Shown here piece after piece: positions 61,892 to 64,000 of a stretch of DNA of 64,000 nt. The position numbers and the translations under genes were made by a program. The notes beneath the pieces are model-generated. The model did not search any database and was not told the DNA's origin. It was given only the letters and a program-made list of their open reading frames with translations. Location: contig NZ_FODD01000032.1 of the NCBI RefSeq assembly GCF_900110255.1, forward strand, positions 1 through 64,000, in the 5' to 3' direction. Every line of letters starts with the position of its first letter. Position 1 is the first letter of the stretch. The stretch comes from Actinacidiphila rubida (GTDB lineage: Bacteria; Actinomycetota; Actinomycetes; Streptomycetales; Streptomycetaceae).

Positions 61892-61910
61892 CCGCCCGCG
61901 TCACGGGCGG
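61892..61910. terminator. Small hairpin between convergent genes
   Basis: CCGCCCG, a 5-base loop and CGGGCGG form a 7-bp stem 15 bases after the CGNR stop, with the DUF347 gene converging from the other side. Confidence 0.4.
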
Positions 61911-61954
61911 TGCCGGGCGCCGGCGAGGCGCCCCGGCCCCGCGGGGTCCAGGCC

Positions 61955-62782
61955 TCAGGCGAGCGTCCCGGACCTGCGGTCCTCGGCCGCCAGGTAGCCG
62001 ACCGCCACCACGATCAGCGCGGCCAGCGCCAGGCTGACCGGGCCGGTGCCCCAGCCGAGCCCGCCGCGGTGGGTGGGCACGCCCATCCAGTCGGCGAAGG
62101 ACGCGCCCAGCGGGCGGGTCAGGATGTACGCCCACCAGAACGCGGCCACCGCGTTGAGGCCCATCAGCCGCGCGAGGGCCGGAACCACGATCGCCACCGC
62201 GAACAGCACGCCGGACGAGAAGTAGCCCAGGTGCAGGGTGCCGGCGGTGAGGTCGCCGCAGGCGGTGCCGAGCGCGAACGTCGTCAGGACGGTGGCCCAG
62301 TAGAACCGCTCGCGGCGCGGGGTGGAGATGCTGTGGATCGACAGGGTGCCCTCGCTGCGGTACCAGGCCGTCAGCACCACGACCAGCAGCACCGAGAACG
62401 CCACCGTGGAGACCGCGTAGGGCACGCCGGCGACCACGTGGACGACGTCGGCGGCCATCGTGCCGAAGACGCTCACCATGACGACCGCGAGCCAGTAGAT
62501 CCAGGGCGAGTAGCGCTGGACGCGGAACTGCAGCAGCAGCGCGCCCGCCAGGCCCAGCAGCCCGATCGCGCCGGCCACCGCGGGGTTCAGCGCGTGGCCG
62601 AGGAAGTCCGAGGTGGTCTCGCCCATCCCGGTGGTCAGCACCTTGGCGAGCCAGAACCACGCGGTGATCCGTACCGGCACCTTCGTCCAGGCCCGCGGGT
62701 CCGCCGCGCCGCGCCGGCGGTGCGCGGGCCCGGTGCGCGCCGTCTCCGCCGCGACCGTGTTGCCGTATCCGGACTGCTCCAT
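61955..62782 (-). CDS. DUF347/COG4705 multi-pass membrane protein
   Basis: About 8 hydrophobic segments in 275 aa. The COG4705 motifs are KVLTTGMGETTSDFLGHALN, FGTMAADVVHVVAG and TACGDLTAGTLHLGY, and WWAYILTRPLGASFADWMG near the end. Related proteins respond to manganese or oxidative stress. ATG at 62782 has GGCGGAAG upstream. A triple CTGTAG operator lies upstream of the promoter region. Confidence 0.82.
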   Translation of the reverse strand: MEQSGYGNTVAAETARTGPAHRRRGAADPRAWTKVPVRITAWFWLAKVLTTGMGETTSDFLGHALNPAVAGAIGLLGLAGALLLQFRVQRYSPWIYWLAVVMVSVFGTMAADVVHVVAGVPYAVSTVAFSVLLVVVLTAWYRSEGTLSIHSISTPRRERFYWATVLTTFALGTACGDLTAGTLHLGYFSSGVLFAVAIVVPALARLMGLNAVAAFWWAYILTRPLGASFADWMGVPTHRGGLGWGTGPVSLALAALIVVAVGYLAAEDRRSGTLA

Positions 62783-62820
62783 GGGGCTTCCGCCGCCTCT
62801 CCGGCGCGGACGCGCCATCG

Positions 62821-62843
62821 CTGTAGGTCTACAGGACTGTAGA
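62821..62843. promoter_or_regulatory. Overlapping palindromic operator for the DUF347 gene
   Basis: CTGTAGGTCTACAG (62821-62834) and TCTACAGGACTGTAGA (62828-62843) are two overlapping perfect palindromes built from three alternating CTGTAG/CTACAG arms. This kind of array fits cooperative binding by a dimeric repressor. It is 39 to 61 bases upstream of the DUF347 start. Confidence 0.5.
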
Positions 62844-62895
62844 CGAACAGGTGGAGGGCCGACTTCGCGGCCTCCGCGGCTTTACCGGCTCTATG

Positions 62896-62932
62896 CACGC
62901 GTTCCCGGGACGGCGGATCCCGGGAACGCGTG
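62896..62932. terminator. 15-bp-stem terminator for the UDP-glucose dehydrogenase gene
   Basis: CACGCGTTCCCGGGA and its complement flank a 7-base loop. It follows the minus-strand gene ending at 62995, separated from it by a heptad repeat. Confidence 0.75.
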
Positions 62933-62935
62933 TCC

Positions 62936-62977
62936 GGGCGGCGGGCGGCGGGCGGCGGGCGGCGGGCGGCGGGCGGC
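62936..62977. repeat. Heptad GGGCGGC repeat, six copies
   Basis: Six perfect tandem copies of GGGCGGC form a simple-sequence tract between the terminator and the UDP-glucose dehydrogenase stop codon. It is prone to slippage and may vary among strains. Confidence 0.85.
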
Positions 62978-62994
62978 GGAAGGTGCGTGCGGTG

Positions 62995-64000
62995 CTACGC
63001 CGTGGGGCGGCCCATCGCGCGGTAGGTCCAGCCGGCCTTGCGCCAGACCGCGGGGTCGAGCGTGTTGCGGCCGTCCAGGATGTGCCGCTGCCCGGCGACC
63101 TCGGCCAGGGCCGCGGGGTCCAGCTCGCGGAACTCCTGCCACTCGGTCAGGTGCAGCACGGCGTCCGCGCCGCGCACCGCGTCCAGCGCGGTCGGCGCGT
63201 AGCCGAGCGTCGGGAACAGCCGCCGGGCGTTGTCGATGCCCTTGGGGTCGTAGACAGTGACCTGGCCGCCCTGCAGCTGGATCTGCCCGGCCACGTTGAG
63301 CGCGGGCGAGTCCCGCACGTCGTCGGAGTCCGGCTTGAACGTCGCGCCGAGCACCGCGATGCGGCGGCCCAGGAAACCGCCGCCGAGGGCCTCCCTGGCC
63401 AGCTCCACCATGTGGGTGCGGCGCCGCATGTTCACCGAGTCGACCTCGCGCAGGAACGTCAGCGCCTGGTCCGCGCCCAGCTCACCGGCCCGCGCCATGA
63501 ACGCGCGGATGTCCTTGGGCAGGCAGCCGCCGCCGAAGCCGATGCCGGCCCGCAGGAACTTGCGGCCGATCCGGTCGTCGTGGCCGATCGCCTCGGCCAG
63601 CGTGGCGACGTCGCCGCCGGCGGCCTCGCACACCTCGGCCATCGCGTTGATGAAGGAGATCTTCGTGGCGAGGAAGGCGTTCGCCGCCGTCTTCACCAGC
63701 TCGGCCGTCGGGTAGTCCGCCACGACGAACGGCGTGCCCTCCGAGACCGGCTTGGCGTACACCTCGCGCAGCAGCGCCTCAGCGCGCTCGTCGTCGACGC
63801 CGACCACGATCCGGTCCGGGTGCAGGGTGTCGTCCACCGCGAAGCCCTCGCGCAGGAACTCCGGGTTCCACGCCAGCTGCACCTCGTCGCCGGCCGGGGC
63901 CAGTTCCCGCAGCATCGAGGCCAGCCGGGCGGCACTGCCCACCGGCACCGTCGACTTGCCGACCACCAGCGTGGGCCGCCGCAGGTGCGGGGCCAGCATC
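62995..64000 (-). CDS. UDP-glucose 6-dehydrogenase, N-terminus outside window
   Basis: The 334 residues present begin after the first NAD-binding part, at VVGKSTVPVGSAARL, so about 120 N-terminal residues are missing off the right edge. Visible motifs are WNPEFLREGFAVDD, TAANAFLATKISFINAMAE (catalytic Lys), IGFGGGCLPKDIRAF (catalytic Cys), and GATFKPDSDDVRDSP. The enzyme oxidises UDP-glucose to UDP-glucuronate for cell-surface glycans. The last residues are unremarkable. Confidence 0.92.
   Translation of the reverse strand, partial: MLAPHLRRPTLVVGKSTVPVGSAARLASMLRELAPAGDEVQLAWNPEFLREGFAVDDTLHPDRIVVGVDDERAEALLREVYAKPVSEGTPFVVADYPTAELVKTAANAFLATKISFINAMAEVCEAAGGDVATLAEAIGHDDRIGRKFLRAGIGFGGGCLPKDIRAFMARAGELGADQALTFLREVDSVNMRRRTHMVELAREALGGGFLGRRIAVLGATFKPDSDDVRDSPALNVAGQIQLQGGQVTVYDPKGIDNARRLFPTLGYAPTALDAVRGADAVLHLTEWQEFRELDPAALAEVAGQRHILDGRNTLDPAVWRKAGWTYRAMGRPTA

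Noticed and set aside
62936..62977. CRISPR-like short repeats
   Set aside because: A simple GGGCGGC heptad tract without spacers, and no cas genes nearby.

Overview
The window is high-GC actinobacterial DNA, almost certainly from a Streptomyces or a close relative (Streptomycetaceae). The indicators are a bldA-type tRNA-Leu(UAA), a WhiJ-like regulator cluster with TTA codons, Rpf/LysM cell-wall hydrolases behind a c-di-AMP riboswitch, a SigB-family sigma factor with partner-switching proteins, and a gene order like the S. coelicolor core segment around enolase, bldA, hut and purEK as I recall it. No insertion sequence, prophage, CRISPR array or biosynthetic cluster is visible. Most of it is conserved chromosomal core with a few accessory islets.

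Layout. 1-5.2 kb: two unrecognised proteins, an M48 metalloprotease coupled to a TPR-like membrane protein, and an anti-sigma-type ATPase. 5.2-8.6 kb: WhiJ-like XRE regulator plus DUF397 protein, a small membrane protein, a secreted lipoprotein nuclease and a methyltransferase. 8.8-14.2 kb: DUF1906 secreted hydrolase, SurA-like lipoprotein, then mazG-nfi-P450 as a tightly coupled set. 14.4-16.7 kb: two resuscitation-promoting-factor-type proteins; only the second (rpfA) has the riboswitch. 17-22.3 kb: enolase, FtsB/DivIC, DUF501, Ppx/GppA, then Ndh with a Rex operator. 22.6-25.5 kb: cyclopropane-fatty-acid-synthase-like methyltransferase, bldA tRNA, and a primase-polymerase-domain gene with a LexA box. 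25.7-31.6 kb: BI-1 membrane protein, small unknowns, a 101-bp tandem duplication, thiolase and SGNH hydrolase.

31.7-37.8 kb: cystathionine beta-synthase, a small membrane protein, an acyl-CoA synthetase and an MMPL exporter whose promoter spacer is a perfect palindrome. 38-47.6 kb: RpiR regulator, PLP decarboxylase, and the histidine-utilisation genes hutU, an M20 hydrolase (possible replacement for HutG), hutF and hutI. 47.7-49.9 kb: SigI-type sigma factor divergent from its STAS and ATPase partners. 49.9-56.5 kb: MocR regulator divergent from an AhpD-like protein, POT peptide transporter, two-component system, GtrA protein. 56.8-64 kb: purK-purE, M19 dipeptidase, LPG-synthase-type membrane protein, VOC protein divergent from a CGNR regulator, a DUF347/COG4705 membrane protein, and the 3' part of a UDP-glucose dehydrogenase running off the end.

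Two links stand out. The window carries bldA, and the only genes in which I noticed in-frame TTA codons is the WhiJ-like regulator about 19 kb away. Several cis-elements (c-di-AMP riboswitch, Rex site, LexA box, operators for the MMPL, CGNR and DUF347 genes) can be read directly. All family and operator calls are from reading the sequence, without database searches.
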